Source of the DNA: Methanobacteriota archaeon
GTDB taxonomy: Archaea > Thermoplasmatota > Poseidoniia > Poseidoniales > Thalassarchaeaceae
Direction: 5' to 3'
Length of the DNA: 64,000 nt
Assembly: GCA_018650285.1 (NCBI GenBank)
Contig: JABIGF010000006.1
Coordinates: 1-64,000, forward strand
The translations under genes were made by a program, and so were the position numbers. Positions 1 through 8,506 of the stretch are shown piece after piece. Below the pieces are notes generated by a model. The model did not search any database, was not told where the DNA came from, and worked only from the letters and a program-made list of their open reading frames with translations. Each line of letters opens with the position of its first letter. Position 1 is the stretch's first letter.

Positions 1-170
1 CCTTTCTCAGTTCGGAATCAGTGGAGTACATCGAAGCCTATCTAAACGAGCGCATGAACAACGGGGAACGGCTGACTGGTGATTCACCACTCATTTTGAG
101 CAACGGTCCCAAGAACAAGTTCCTGTACGCAACCAAGATTGTCGTCAGTTGCCTTCCTTTTTTGGATTGA
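1..170 (+). pseudogene. Tyrosine recombinase (integrase) remnant, cut by window edge
   Basis: Reading from base 3, an open frame runs in from outside the window and stops at a TGA at 168-170. The peptide contains SSESVEYIEAYLNERMNNGE followed by RLTGDSPLI. This resembles the middle of the catalytic domain of archaeal and viral tyrosine recombinases, where a Ser/Thr-Pro-Glu helix leads to a YLxxR segment and a (D/N)SPLF strand. An intact enzyme would need well over 100 further residues carrying the HxxR and Tyr motifs. Here the frame ends about 20 residues later with no such motifs, so the copy looks truncated. Its 3' end overlaps the convergent gene ending at 145. The family call is by pattern only. 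Confidence 0.45.
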
Positions 171-657
171 CGGTGATAAAACCTTCTTCAGTATTAGTTG
201 TTTTACCGCAGAAAACTGCACAATCTACAACCACAGTATCAGCATCTGGAATATTGATTTGACACATCCCACTGCTGATATAGGCATACTTGCCGGGAGT
301 CAATGCAGAAAACTTCACACTGCTTGGTTTAGTCAAATCAAACGCAAATGATAGGTTGAGTTCTGGAATTGAAAGAGAATCTGCAATGAAGTGTTGTTCA
401 TTCAGCTTTCTGAAATGAAGACGTACACATTCATCTTGTTCAATTTCAATATTCACCGTTTCAAAGGTCATAGTGTAATCAGTACAGTTGTCATCAACCA
501 GTACACCCTCCTCACAGTCACCCGATTCAACGCTTGTAATGTTCTCACATGTTTCAAGCGTTTCACCAAATTTCATTGTAGATGTAAGGAGGGCTAGCAA
601 AAGTACAGTACTAAAAGCGAAACCCAATCGCTTCAACTGTTCATTCTCCATTCTCAT
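145..657 (-). CDS. Small exported cupredoxin-like protein
   Basis: About 170 residues. A basic start is followed by one hydrophobic segment (FAFSTVLLLALL), so the protein is exported or membrane-anchored. The ectodomain has paired cysteines and a beta-rich pattern ending in TPGKYAYISSGMCQINIPDA. That loosely echoes the second half of a cupredoxin (GxYxYxC), but a full His-Cys-His-Met copper set cannot be traced, so copper binding is uncertain. The gene lies directly downstream of the nitrite reductase. Starts at 660, 657 and 651 all lie just upstream of the TGA of that gene (641-643), so the two overlap and are probably co-transcribed. An accessory role for the reductase is inference. The start at 657 is a choice among close ATGs. 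Confidence 0.55.
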   Translation of the reverse strand: MRMENEQLKRLGFAFSTVLLLALLTSTMKFGETLETCENITSVESGDCEEGVLVDDNCTDYTMTFETVNIEIEQDECVRLHFRKLNEQHFIADSLSIPELNLSFAFDLTKPSSVKFSALTPGKYAYISSGMCQINIPDADTVVVDCAVFCGKTTNTEEGFITVNPKKEGN

Positions 658-2068
658 CATAGACCGTTGTATTTTCTTCTCCAGCGACTTCAATGATACC
701 GATGGCTCCTTTGTAGAAAGCCCTTGTAAGGGCGTGATCTACAAGAATGTAATTCGCAGGGACCTCAAACGAAATATCAACGATAACTGCGCCACCTGGA
801 GCTACAACAACGGTTTGTATACTTTCCAAAGGTGCACTTTCAGTACCTCCTAGATTGTATACTCGGTCGAAAATCTCCCCGATTACGTGGAAAGAGGATA
901 TTGTATTTGGTCCACCAACGCCGAAGTAGATTCTCATAGTTTCTCCGACATTTGCCTTGATGGTATCCTCGCCAGTGAAGGTTGCAAATTTCCCGTTGAA
1001 GACGACATAAGTTGGGCGTTCGTCAAATAGTGCATCAACATCCATTTCTTGATGTCCTTCAGTCCCAGGACGCCATTTGGTATACAAATCTCCTTGCATA
1101 AAGTAAATCTCTTTGTCAACTGCAGGAAGAGGAACTTCAGGCTCGATGAAAATCATTCCATACATGCCTTTGCTGATGTGAGTTGGGATGTCTGGAGTTG
1201 CACAGTGATATACATACAAACCAGAATGCATGGCGAGGAATGAAAATGTTGTTTCCTCACCAGGTGCAGTTGTTGTTGCTGCTGCTCCTCCACCTTGGCC
1301 GGTTACTGCGTGGAAGTCCACATTGTGATGCATTAAACTCTCAGCTTGATTGCTGAAGTGAACAACTACTGTGTCGTTAACTCGTGCTCGGAACATAGGT
1401 CCGGGAACGGTAGCATTGTACGTCCAATATGTGAAGGTTGTACCAACCTCTAGTTCAGCAGTAACTTCAACCGCTTCGAGGTAAATATGAACTGTTGTTG
1501 ATGCGTTTCGACCAGTTGGTCCCGGAATGTCATATGGATCCCGTGCAATGTTTTCAACATCAACATCCTTAGCTGGACCGATGTTTTCAATTATCGTTGT
1601 TCCAGATTGGGCTGAACCAACGATGAGGTTTCCAACCATCCCACCTGCACGGTGTCCTGGAATACTACAATAGTAGGCGAATTCACCTTGTGTATCGGCG
1701 ACAAAGGTAATGGAATCTTCCGAACCCATATCAGTAAGTTGTTCGGTAGCAATATCGTAGCCTTCAACTGAGATATCGTGAAGGTTTGCCTCTCCCATCT
1801 GTAGAGTGATAGTCACGCGGTCTCCGGATTGAACTGTAATATCTGGATTGACAATACCATCAATTGATCCACCAACGCCAATATAGGACATATCCTTGCC
1901 TTGAAGAGTAAATTCAACATCGTTTAGTTTTGTTACACAAGTTCCGTCTACCAATTCGGTATCATTTCCACAAGTAACGGTCACAGAATCCTCACTCCCA
2001 AGACAGCCGGAAAATCCAGTTGCAATCACCATCATCATCATCATCAATGCAGCATTTTTTCTTCTCAT
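641..2068 (-). CDS. nirK: Copper-containing nitrite reductase lipoprotein with extra N-terminal cupredoxin domain
   Basis: Reduces nitrite to nitric oxide outside the membrane. The 475-residue protein starts with a signal peptide and lipobox (FSGC, Cys22). Next comes a plastocyanin-like domain at about 50-152 with a likely copper set H97, C134, H139, M144. The two-cupredoxin reductase core follows from about 185. By alignment to known NirK from memory, the type 1 site is H248, C289, H297, M302 and the type 2 site is H253, H288, H445. Catalytic D251 and H394 are both present. The segment SSFHVIGEIFDRVYNLGG is typical of class II, AniA-like enzymes. The Met-rich signal reflects an ATG repeat. 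No norB or nosZ lies in the window. An electron-transfer role for the extra N-terminal domain is inference. Confidence 0.92.
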   Translation of the reverse strand: MRRKNAALMMMMMVIATGFSGCLGSEDSVTVTCGNDTELVDGTCVTKLNDVEFTLQGKDMSYIGVGGSIDGIVNPDITVQSGDRVTITLQMGEANLHDISVEGYDIATEQLTDMGSEDSITFVADTQGEFAYYCSIPGHRAGGMVGNLIVGSAQSGTTIIENIGPAKDVDVENIARDPYDIPGPTGRNASTTVHIYLEAVEVTAELEVGTTFTYWTYNATVPGPMFRARVNDTVVVHFSNQAESLMHHNVDFHAVTGQGGGAAATTTAPGEETTFSFLAMHSGLYVYHCATPDIPTHISKGMYGMIFIEPEVPLPAVDKEIYFMQGDLYTKWRPGTEGHQEMDVDALFDERPTYVVFNGKFATFTGEDTIKANVGETMRIYFGVGGPNTISSFHVIGEIFDRVYNLGGTESAPLESIQTVVVAPGGAVIVDISFEVPANYILVDHALTRAFYKGAIGIIEVAGEENTTVYDENGE

Positions 2069-2264
2069 TATACAATCCCCTCTGGGGTTGGTTTTTCGTA
2101 AGCACCCCTCTAATTAGTATGTCCAGCGAACATGTCCGCCTCACATGTATTCAGAAATAAATTAATGTCGTTTTATGCACAAAATCCTGAGCAAGTAATG
2201 TGTCGATTGTTTATGCTATCCAAGATGTAACGGTTGTATGATTAATCGGTTATACAGTGAAGCA

Positions 2265-2287
2265 GAGGGTGTCTCCATAACACCCTC
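2265..2287. other. Perfect 8-bp hairpin in nirK/tpiA spacer
   Basis: Arms GAGGGTGT and ACACCCTC pair perfectly around a seven-base loop (2273-2279). The left arm has a competing partner, ACCCTCT, at 2339-2345. The hairpin lies upstream of both flanking genes, so it is not a terminator for either. Role unknown. Confidence 0.4.
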
Positions 2288-2367
2288 GCGCTCAACTTTG
2301 CTGAATGCTTGGGCTCGCAGTGGGCTGCCTCAGACGCTACCCTCTAGTTTCAGGGGATTTGAACGGG

Positions 2368-2377
2368 TTTAAGTATG
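2368..2377 (+). promoter_or_regulatory. TATA-like element for tpiA
   Basis: TTTAAGTATG resembles an archaeal TATA box. A start site about 26 bases downstream would fall near 2396, giving a leader of roughly 45 bases before the tpiA ATG. Assigned by position and composition only. Confidence 0.3.
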
Positions 2378-2439
2378 GACACTTGTGGGTCTACACCCCG
2401 CCAATAAGTTCAACAGAATGATGCACTTGGCGATGTTCA

Positions 2440-3108
2440 ATGAAGTCGCTGATAGTTGTCAACTTCAAGACCTATGAAACAGCCCATGGCGTAGGCGCTG
2501 AGCAATTAGCTAGAGCAATGGAAGCGGCAGACGCAGCCTCTGATGCAGCCGATTTTGTGGCCGTAGTTTCCGCCTTTGACCTCGCATCAGTAGTCGCGGC
2601 GGCTCCCAATTTGCAAGTTTGGACTCAACATCTTGACCCAGTTGGTTTTGGTTCGAATACTGGTTGGCTCCACCCTTCAACTGCTCTTGAGCGGGGTGCA
2701 AGTGGGACAATCATCAACCATGCTGAACACAAGGTATCTCTAGAACATGTGGAAAAGTTACTCGCTCAACTCCCTGATGGATTTCCCGTTTGCGCTTGTG
2801 CTGCAGACTTGGACGAAGCAAAAGCCCTAGCAGCCCTTTCTCCTACAATGATTGCAGTAGAGCCGCCTGAACTCATTGGTGGTGATATTTCAGTCACTTC
2901 TGCTGACCCAGAAATTGTTTCTAGAACGGCTGCCGTCGTGAAGTCAGTTAACCCAGATGTTCGCGTATTATGTGGAGCAGGAGTCAAGAATGGTGCTGAT
3001 GTCGCTATGGCTATCACATTGGGTACAGAAGGCGTACTGCTAGCAAGCGGTGTCACAAAAGCAACTGACCCTGAAGCAGTATTAGCAGACCTTGTCTCTA
3101 GCCTTTGA
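2440..3108 (+). CDS. tpiA: Triosephosphate isomerase, archaeal type
   Basis: Interconverts dihydroxyacetone phosphate and glyceraldehyde 3-phosphate in central carbon metabolism. At 222 residues it has the short archaeal length. The NFKTY motif gives Lys10. QHLDPVGFGSNTG (63-75) matches the archaeal QHVDPVGPGSHTG stretch. His94 (INHAEH) and Glu141 (AVEPPELIG) are the expected catalytic residues. GAGV at 179-182 and GVLLASG near 198-204 form the phosphate-binding loops. The start is the ATG immediately before NFKTY. The gene ends one base before the convergent nucleotidyltransferase, so the two transcripts must overlap or end within each other. Confidence 0.95.
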   Translation: MKSLIVVNFKTYETAHGVGAEQLARAMEAADAASDAADFVAVVSAFDLASVVAAAPNLQVWTQHLDPVGFGSNTGWLHPSTALERGASGTIINHAEHKVSLEHVEKLLAQLPDGFPVCACAADLDEAKALAALSPTMIAVEPPELIGGDISVTSADPEIVSRTAAVVKSVNPDVRVLCGAGVKNGADVAMAITLGTEGVLLASGVTKATDPEAVLADLVSSL

Positions 3109-3109
3109 A

Positions 3110-4111
3110 TTATTCATTGGAAGGATATGTTCCGCCTACTTGTGAATGCCCCTCTGGTACATTTGCATCATAATCAACAACTACACCAACCAATGCTGCT
3201 TTAGCACCTATTGTGGCACCTTGTCCAATCAAACATTCAACAACAGTTGCATTTTCCCCAATAGTGGCATTATCTAATACAGCGCAACGAACTATTTCAG
3301 CGCCTGAACTAATTGTGCATCCGTGACCTACTGCGCTATGTGATGATTCACCGCCGTCAATAACACCGTCACCTAGCCAAGATGTGCCATACATATCACC
3401 ACTGGTCCAACGCTCACCGCTCAGGCATACTTGCATCCCGTCAAGCCATGATTCGGGGGTGCCTGCATCAACAAAATGGCCCTCAAAAGCAAAACCATTG
3501 AGAAGCCCTTCTGCGGCAATAGGGGTATACACATCTCGCTCCATGCTGTGTGGGCCATCAGGCATTCTATCGAATACTTCTGGTTCCAAAATATAGCATC
3601 CTGCATTGATCATGTTACTGACTGCATCTTCTAATGCAGGCTTTTCTTGAAATTGGTATATTTTCCCATCTTCTTGGATGTCACAGACTCCAAAGCGAGT
3701 AGGGTCCTCAACTTCCCAAAGGGAAATAGTCGCTAAACCACCTTGTGAATGGTGGAATTCAAGCATTTCTTTGACCGGCACACTAGAGAGCAGGTCGCCA
3801 TTCATGACACAAAAAGTTTCATCGCGGAGATGGGAGCGGCAATTGGCGATAGCGCCACCAGTTCCAAGTGGTTCTGTCTCTTCAACAATTGTGACTTTGT
3901 ATGGTAAATCTACTGAAGCAAAGTGGGTGCGCATCTCATCAATTTTGTAACCAGCTGCCAATATTACTTCATCAACAAGTGATTCAGGTAATGCCTCAAC
4001 AACTCTTTCGAGAAGAGTTTTGTCTAACATTGGAAGAAGCGGCTTGGCAACATGATTAGTCCAAGGGCGAAGTCTAGTACCAAATCCTCCGGCTAATACG
4101 ATGACTTGCAT
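3110..4111 (-). CDS. Sugar-1-phosphate nucleotidyltransferase with left-handed beta-helix tail
   Basis: Transfers a nucleotidyl group from NTP to a sugar 1-phosphate, making an activated sugar for surface glycans or glycosylation. The 333-residue protein opens with the signature LAGGFGTRLRPWTNHVAKPLLP, which binds NTP and pyrophosphate. MNGDLL near residue 110 is the metal-binding Asp region. The C-terminal third (about 250-320) has the hexapeptide periodicity of a left-handed beta-helix (ATIGENATVVECLIGQGATIG). The exact sugar and nucleotide cannot be read from the sequence; glucose-1-phosphate thymidylyl- and mannose-1-phosphate guanylyltransferase are both possible. It is divergent from sucC. 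Confidence 0.88.
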   Translation of the reverse strand: MQVIVLAGGFGTRLRPWTNHVAKPLLPMLDKTLLERVVEALPESLVDEVILAAGYKIDEMRTHFASVDLPYKVTIVEETEPLGTGGAIANCRSHLRDETFCVMNGDLLSSVPVKEMLEFHHSQGGLATISLWEVEDPTRFGVCDIQEDGKIYQFQEKPALEDAVSNMINAGCYILEPEVFDRMPDGPHSMERDVYTPIAAEGLLNGFAFEGHFVDAGTPESWLDGMQVCLSGERWTSGDMYGTSWLGDGVIDGGESSHSAVGHGCTISSGAEIVRCAVLDNATIGENATVVECLIGQGATIGAKAALVGVVVDYDANVPEGHSQVGGTYPSNE

Positions 4112-4250
4112 GATACTCCCTAATAGCCTCGGCTTAACACCTTCACTTCAAGGGATTCCTCAATAGATTCTTGACTTGTTAATAATAACGGGCGCGAGCA
4201 AGTGTTCAAAGACGGGCTTCAAGTGGCCGAAGCATCACGGGTGTTGAGAG

Positions 4251-5459
4251 ATGAACATACACGAATACCAGGGCAAAGGATTGTTCCGAGATGCAGGCTT
4301 GCCTGTGCTTGAAGGCGTGCATTGCAAAACTGTTGAAGAAGCACTAAACGCGTATGATAATTTAGGAAACAAGGTTGTTGCTGTCAAAAGCCAAATTCAT
4401 GCTGGCGGCCGTGGAAAAGGGAAGCTCTATGACCCAAACAGCGGTGATGTCGTTATGGAAGGTGGAGTCAAGATTGCCTTTAGCCGCGACGATGTTGAAA
4501 TTTTTGCTACCAACATTATCGGAAACCGACTTGTCACAAAGCAGACTGGTGAAGCGGGAAAAATTGTCAACAATCTCTACGTGGAATCGGGTTGTGCTAT
4601 TTCTCATGAATATTACTTGGCTATTTTAGTTGACAGAGAGGAAAAAATGCCTCTCATCATGGCATCTACAGAAGGTGGCATGGATATTGAGGAAGTTGCT
4701 GAATCAAATCCCGAAGCAATCCACAAACTACACGTTGACATTGAAGCCGGTGTGACCACGCAACAAGCAGACGAGTTGGCTACTGCACTCAAATTAGAAG
4801 GGGCAGCGGCGGCATCATTCAACGAAATGATTCAAGGATTGTTTGCATTATTTGTGGAAAAAGATTGCGCTATGGTTGAGATCAATCCACTAGTACGCAC
4901 GGAAGATGATGAAATGGTTTTACTTGATGCCAAGGTTAGTTTTGACGAAAACGCACTGTTCCGCCACCCTGATATTGTTGAATTAAGGGATCTTTCAGAA
5001 GAAGAAGATACAGAAATCCGAGCCAAGGAAGCAGGTCTCTCTTATGTCAAACTCGACGGCAACATTGGTTGTCTAGTCAATGGGGCTGGACTAGCAATGG
5101 CTACAATGGATGTCATCAAACTGTATGGAGGGGAGCCGGCAAATTTCCTTGATGTAGGTGGCGGAGCCGATGAAGAACAGGTGAAAACCGCTTTCAGTAT
5201 CATTCTTGAAGACCCTAGTGTGAAAGGGATTCTAGTCAACATCTTTGGTGGTATCATGCGCTGTGATATCATTGCAAAAGGTGTGATTGCTGCCACAGAA
5301 GCGCTTGGCCTAGAAGACCCACTAGTCGTGCGTTTAGTAGGGACTAACTTCGAAGAAGGACGAAGAATACTTGCTGAGAGTGGTCTCAATATCCATACTG
5401 CTGAAACGTTAGCAGAAGGCGCTGAAAAAATCGTCGCCCTCATTGGAGGTGATGAATAA
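4251..5459 (+). CDS. sucC: Succinyl-CoA ligase (ADP-forming) beta subunit
   Basis: With SucD, converts succinyl-CoA, ADP and phosphate to succinate, CoA and ATP in the TCA cycle. The 402-residue length is normal. It begins [19 protein letters not shown], typical of the family. It has an ATP-grasp N-terminal half with GGRGKGK near residue 49, metal-binding INPL near 212, and a C-terminal CoA-ligase domain with FLDVGGGA and [10 protein letters not shown]. The TAA stop overlaps the sucD ATG (TAATG), indicating coupled translation. The divergent promoter with the nucleotidyltransferase lies in 4112-4250, which includes an A/T-rich TTAATAATAA. Confidence 0.97.
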   Translation: MNIHEYQGKGLFRDAGLPVLEGVHCKTVEEALNAYDNLGNKVVAVKSQIHAGGRGKGKLYDPNSGDVVMEGGVKIAFSRDDVEIFATNIIGNRLVTKQTGEAGKIVNNLYVESGCAISHEYYLAILVDREEKMPLIMASTEGGMDIEEVAESNPEAIHKLHVDIEAGVTTQQADELATALKLEGAAAASFNEMIQGLFALFVEKDCAMVEINPLVRTEDDEMVLLDAKVSFDENALFRHPDIVELRDLSEEEDTEIRAKEAGLSYVKLDGNIGCLVNGAGLAMATMDVIKLYGGEPANFLDVGGGADEEQVKTAFSIILEDPSVKGILVNIFGGIMRCDIIAKGVIAATEALGLEDPLVVRLVGTNFEEGRRILAESGLNIHTAETLAEGAEKIVALIGGDE

Positions 5460-6382
5460 TGGCAATCTGGATTGAAGAAGATGCTAAGATTATCGTTCAA
5501 GGAATAACCGGCAACCAAGGTACATTCCATGCGACCAAGAGCGTCGAATTTGGCTCTAATATTGTTGGCGGTGTCACACCGGGCAAGGGTGGACAAACTG
5601 TTGACTTAGGTCTCAAAGAGGTTCCAGTATGGAATAAAATGACTGAGGCTATTGAGGCAACAGATGCTGATGCTAGTGTCATCTATGTCCCTCCACGGTT
5701 TGCAGGTGCTGCCATCATTGAAGCGGCAAACGCATTCAAGGAAGTCAAGGACGGAGGCGTCATTGTCTGTATTACTGAAGGGATTCCAACTCTAGATATG
5801 GTCAAGGCAACAACTCACGTTAGGTCGATTGAGGGAGTGAGGCTGATTGGGCCAAACTGTCCAGGGATAATCACCCCGGGTGAAACTGGTGGAGCAAAGA
5901 TTGGCATTATGCCGGGCCATATTCACGCAAAAGGGAGAATCGGAATTGTCTCCAAATCTGGTACTTTGACTTACGAAGCAGTGGCTCAAACAATGAGTAT
6001 TGACGAAGGGCAAACCACCTGTGTTGGAATTGGTGGCGACCCTGTTAACGGAACAGGATTCATTGATTGTTTGTCAGCCTTTGAGGCTGACCCTCAGACA
6101 GCAGCAGTTGTCATGATAGGTGAAATCGGTGGCTCTGCTGAAGAAGAGGCGGCTGAATGGGTTGCTGAAAATATGAGCAAGCCCGTAGTCGGATTTGTTG
6201 CTGGAATGACTGCGCCACCCGGTAAGCGAATGGGGCATGCAGGCGCTATTATCAGTGGTGGCAAAGGAACTGCATCAGAGAAGGTCGCAGCGATGGAAGC
6301 AGCTGGAATCCGCTGCGCAAACGATCCTTCTGAAATTGGAGCAGTCTTGCTCAAATCACTGCAAGATGCTGGCCTTCGTTAA
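5459..6382 (+). CDS. sucD: Succinyl-CoA ligase alpha subunit
   Basis: Partner of SucC; carries the CoA-binding Rossmann domain and the phosphorylated histidine. The 307 residues include [14 protein letters not shown] (15-28) for Co[13 protein letters not shown] (131-142), and the active-site His260 in [13 protein letters not shown]. All expected motifs are present. It overlaps sucC by one base. An A/T-rich 9-bp hairpin follows 9 bases after the stop. Confidence 0.97.
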   Translation: MAIWIEEDAKIIVQGITGNQGTFHATKSVEFGSNIVGGVTPGKGGQTVDLGLKEVPVWNKMTEAIEATDADASVIYVPPRFAGAAIIEAANAFKEVKDGGVIVCITEGIPTLDMVKATTHVRSIEGVRLIGPNCPGIITPGETGGAKIGIMPGHIHAKGRIGIVSKSGTLTYEAVAQTMSIDEGQTTCVGIGGDPVNGTGFIDCLSAFEADPQTAAVVMIGEIGGSAEEEAAEWVAENMSKPVVGFVAGMTAPPGKRMGHAGAIISGGKGTASEKVAAMEAAGIRCANDPSEIGAVLLKSLQDAGLR

Positions 6383-6391
6383 TGTTCAATA

Positions 6392-6413
6392 ATCAAATTG
6401 CATTCAATTTGAT
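6392..6413. terminator. 9-bp A/T-rich hairpin after sucCD
   Basis: Arms ATCAAATTG (6392-6400) and CAATTTGAT (6405-6413) pair perfectly around a CATT loop, nine bases after the sucD stop and 26 bases before the LysE-family start. It may end the sucCD transcript or serve as an operator for the downstream gene. No T-run follows, so termination is uncertain. Confidence 0.4.
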
Positions 6414-6439
6414 GCGGTCCATTGATGGGCTGAACTGTT

Positions 6440-7081
6440 GTGAGCGGAGTCATGGCACTTGGCGCTGCTGAACTCATCCCAATTGCGCTGGTATTGATTG
6501 GGGGAGCCATATCACCTGGTCCGAGTCTTGCAGTAGTTCTTCGAAATACCATTGCAGGTGGACGGGCACGAGGCATCGCTTGTAGCATAGGGCATGGGCT
6601 AGGCATGGGGCTCTACGCGTTTTTAGCAGTCAGTGGCATTGCATTCTTGAAATCTAGTGGCAAGACATTTTCAACTATTTTAGAAATTTCAGGTGCGTTC
6701 TTCTTAGTTTGGATAGCAATAATGATGCTGCGTTCAAATGGAAACCGAGATGGCGATGGGCTACAGGTACAGCACTCTGGCAAACGAGATGGATTCATTG
6801 AAGGTTTTCTGATTGCATTTTTCAATCCGAAAATCTTTGTATTTCTGACAGCAATCTTCAGTCAATTTGTTGTTGCTGGTATACCATTTGCAGACAAAAT
6901 CGTTCTAGCAAGTTTGGCATTTGTTATCGATACATCTTGGTATCTCATTGTTTCAATTGCTCTTTCAGGAACCGCCCTCCTTGAGGCACTTCGTCATCGT
7001 GGACGATTGATTGACATTATTGTTGCAATCATCTTATTGGGATTAGCGGTAGCAATTTTTAGTAAACATCTGATTTACTAA
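6440..7081 (+). CDS. LysE/RhtB-family amino acid exporter
   Basis: A 213-residue integral membrane protein with about six hydrophobic segments. The N-terminus has the family hallmark: a first helix followed by GGAISPGPSLAVVLRNTIAGG (LysE/RhtB proteins have a PGP motif here). A central FIEGFLIAFFNPKIFVFLTAIF matches the conserved G(F/L)xxNxxNPK region before helix 4. The family exports amino acids such as lysine, threonine or homoserine; the substrate here is unknown. The frame opens at a GTG (6440), with an ATG four codons later (6452) as an alternative. It converges on the zinc-ribbon gene with a 31-base gap. Confidence 0.85.
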   Translation: MSGVMALGAAELIPIALVLIGGAISPGPSLAVVLRNTIAGGRARGIACSIGHGLGMGLYAFLAVSGIAFLKSSGKTFSTILEISGAFFLVWIAIMMLRSNGNRDGDGLQVQHSGKRDGFIEGFLIAFFNPKIFVFLTAIFSQFVVAGIPFADKIVLASLAFVIDTSWYLIVSIALSGTALLEALRHRGRLIDIIVAIILLGLAVAIFSKHLIY

Positions 7082-7112
7082 ATTAGGATATCAATGGTGA
7101 TTCTAGCATCAA

Positions 7113-8363
7113 TCACCGTGGAGGTCCTCTTCCACGTCGCTTTGGACCACCAGGAGGTCCGCCTTTTTTGGGAGGTCCACCCTTTTTGGGAGGTCCGCCA
7201 CCACTTCTAGGTGGGCCGCCTCCTCTTGAAGGGCCACTAGGTCCACCACGACTCGGAGGTCCTCCTCCTCTTGAAGGGCCACTTGGACCGCCACGACTTG
7301 GAGGTCCGCTTCCTCTTGAAGGTCCGCCGCCTCTCGAAGGGCCACTTGGACCACCACGACTTGGCCCACTAGGTCCGCGACTTGGGCCTCTAGGAGGTTC
7401 GCCACGACTTGGAGGTCCTCCTGCTGGAACGTCATCGTCATCATCTTCAAATTGAGCATCACAACTTGGGCAAGCGGGGTCAGATTCCATCACAGGATAA
7501 TGGCCACATGCTTCGCAAGCAAATTTCTCTTCTTCGTCTTCAGGCTCATCTACTTCTGGAGCATCGCCCCATACATGAGATACTTCGCCCTCTTTGGAAG
7601 CAAAGAGTGAAATATTTACTGCGAAATCCAATCCTTTGAGTGCAACTTCTGTTTGGACAGCGTGAGAAAAAGCATTGGATAGGTCGGATGGTGTGTCCAA
7701 AACCCTCCCATCATCAACATATGTGACATTGACTTGAATTGTGTCATTGTCAAGAGCCACTTGGGGTGACTCAACTGCCACACCGCGTTTTCTTGCGACT
7801 CTTCTTACTGCTACCTCAGACATTCTTCGCAATAGACCAATGGATGGGCCATCTTTTGGATCAGGTGGCGCATTACCCAAGGCTTCCTCTAAGAAACGAG
7901 CGGCGCCCCCTTTGCCCTCTTCTTCTTGACGAAGATGTGAAGGTAATTCTGAATTAACTTGTGAAAGGACATCTGTGGCAGTCTGATGGTTCATTTCAAG
8001 CCAGCCAGCTCTTGCTGAATCTTTATTTTCCTTCTCGGCCATAACCATGCGGTCAACAACTTCATTATTTCCAGAAACGGCACTACCAAATGCTGCCGAA
8101 ATATCAGGCTGCGGCGTGTTTGAAGAATCCGGGGCTGCAACGCCTGTCTTCATCTGATGTGCTAGGCGGTTGAGTGTATCAACATCCATTGGTTGTGCTG
8201 GGGGTTGATTTTCAGCAGATGAATCATTTGCGCCTTGAACTGCTTGTGGAGTGACAACTCCAAAAGAGCGGCCACCAGACTTAGACAAATCTTGTCGTGC
8301 CCCACATTCAGGGCAGAAAATTGAGTCGTCAGGTATCTCCTCTGTGCATGCTTGACAGTCCAT
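7113..8363 (-). CDS. Double zinc-ribbon protein with long PSRG/GGP-repeat tail
   Basis: Function unknown. The 416-residue protein starts with a zinc ribbon (C3, C6, C17, C20: CQAC...CPEC). A mixed helical region from about 110 to 260 contains a histone-fold-like segment (GLLRRMSEVAVRRVARKRG, then NDTIQVNVTYVDDGRV), followed by an acidic linker. A second ribbon (CEACGHYPV...CPSC) lies near 283-305. The last roughly 100 residues are low complexity Pro/Ser/Arg/Gly with repeated PSRGGPSGP blocks, ending in RRGRGPPR. The tail is strongly basic and disordered-looking, like RGG regions that bind RNA; that role is inference. A hairpin sits 16 bases upstream of the start, followed by a GGAGGGG ribosome site. 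Confidence 0.75.
   Translation of the reverse strand: MDCQACTEEIPDDSIFCPECGARQDLSKSGGRSFGVVTPQAVQGANDSSAENQPPAQPMDVDTLNRLAHQMKTGVAAPDSSNTPQPDISAAFGSAVSGNNEVVDRMVMAEKENKDSARAGWLEMNHQTATDVLSQVNSELPSHLRQEEEGKGGAARFLEEALGNAPPDPKDGPSIGLLRRMSEVAVRRVARKRGVAVESPQVALDNDTIQVNVTYVDDGRVLDTPSDLSNAFSHAVQTEVALKGLDFAVNISLFASKEGEVSHVWGDAPEVDEPEDEEEKFACEACGHYPVMESDPACPSCDAQFEDDDDDVPAGGPPSRGEPPRGPSRGPSGPSRGGPSGPSRGGGPSRGSGPPSRGGPSGPSRGGGPPSRGGPSGPSRGGGPPRSGGGPPKKGGPPKKGGPPGGPKRRGRGPPR
7165..7425. repeat. Degenerate tandem repeat encoding the PSRG/GGP tail
   Basis: A stretch built from variants of CTTGAAGGGCCACTTGG and CCACGACTTGGAGGTCC, repeated several times at uneven spacing. It encodes the disordered C-terminus of the overlapping leftward gene. 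Such repeats can expand or contract without shifting frame because the units are multiples of three. Confidence 0.7.
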
Positions 8364-8378
8364 AGCCTAAGTCCCCTC

Positions 8379-8393
8379 CAACCCTTCGGGTTG
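8379..8393 (-). promoter_or_regulatory. Leader hairpin of the zinc-ribbon gene
   Basis: On the coding (minus) strand CAACCC-GAA-GGGTTG forms a perfect 6-bp stem with a three-base loop. It is followed at once by a GGAGGGG ribosome site, and the ATG lies 16 bases on. It belongs to a set of similar hairpins seen near other starts in the window. Confidence 0.4.
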
Positions 8394-8506
8394 AACCACA
8401 TAGTAAAAACCGTTGCCGAGGATGTAGACTCATTAATGCTGAATAATGATGTATTGTTTGAGGCCGATTTCCGTTTGAGGTATTGTTTTAATATTCATTT
8501 TTCCGC

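Larger units (their letters stand above)
2069..2439. other. Divergent nirK/tpiA intergenic region
   Basis: 371 bases with no credible gene. The left part holds the nirK leader, with a small CCCC-TCT-GGGG hairpin at 2077-2087, and an A/T-rich promoter-like stretch near 2155-2165. The right part has a perfect 8-bp stem (GAGGGTGT 2265-2272 with ACACCCTC 2280-2287). Its left arm overlaps AGAGGGT (2264-2270), which can instead pair with ACCCTCT at 2339-2345. A TATA-like TTTAAGTATG lies at 2368-2377, 63 bases before the tpiA start. A small structured RNA is possible but not recognised. Confidence 0.4.

Noticed and set aside
488-853. 121-residue rightward ORF
   Set aside because: Antisense to the nirK 3' end and the cupredoxin-like gene, low-complexity Ser-rich start, no ribosome site.
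641-2068. Denitrification operon
   Set aside because: No norB, nosZ or maturation genes beside nirK; the ABC-2 genes at 33-38 kb lack NosD or NosL neighbours.
2264-2345. tRNA-like outer stem AGAGGGT/ACCCTCT in the nirK-tpiA spacer
   Set aside because: No T arm (GTTCxAxxC), anticodon arm or discriminator context; the left arm pairs better with 2280-2287. Kept only as an unexplained structured spacer.
7168-7455. Rightward collagen-like Gly-Pro-Leu ORF
   Set aside because: It is the exact complement of the PSRG repeat tail of the leftward gene; repeat composition keeps the frame open. No start context or separate similarity.
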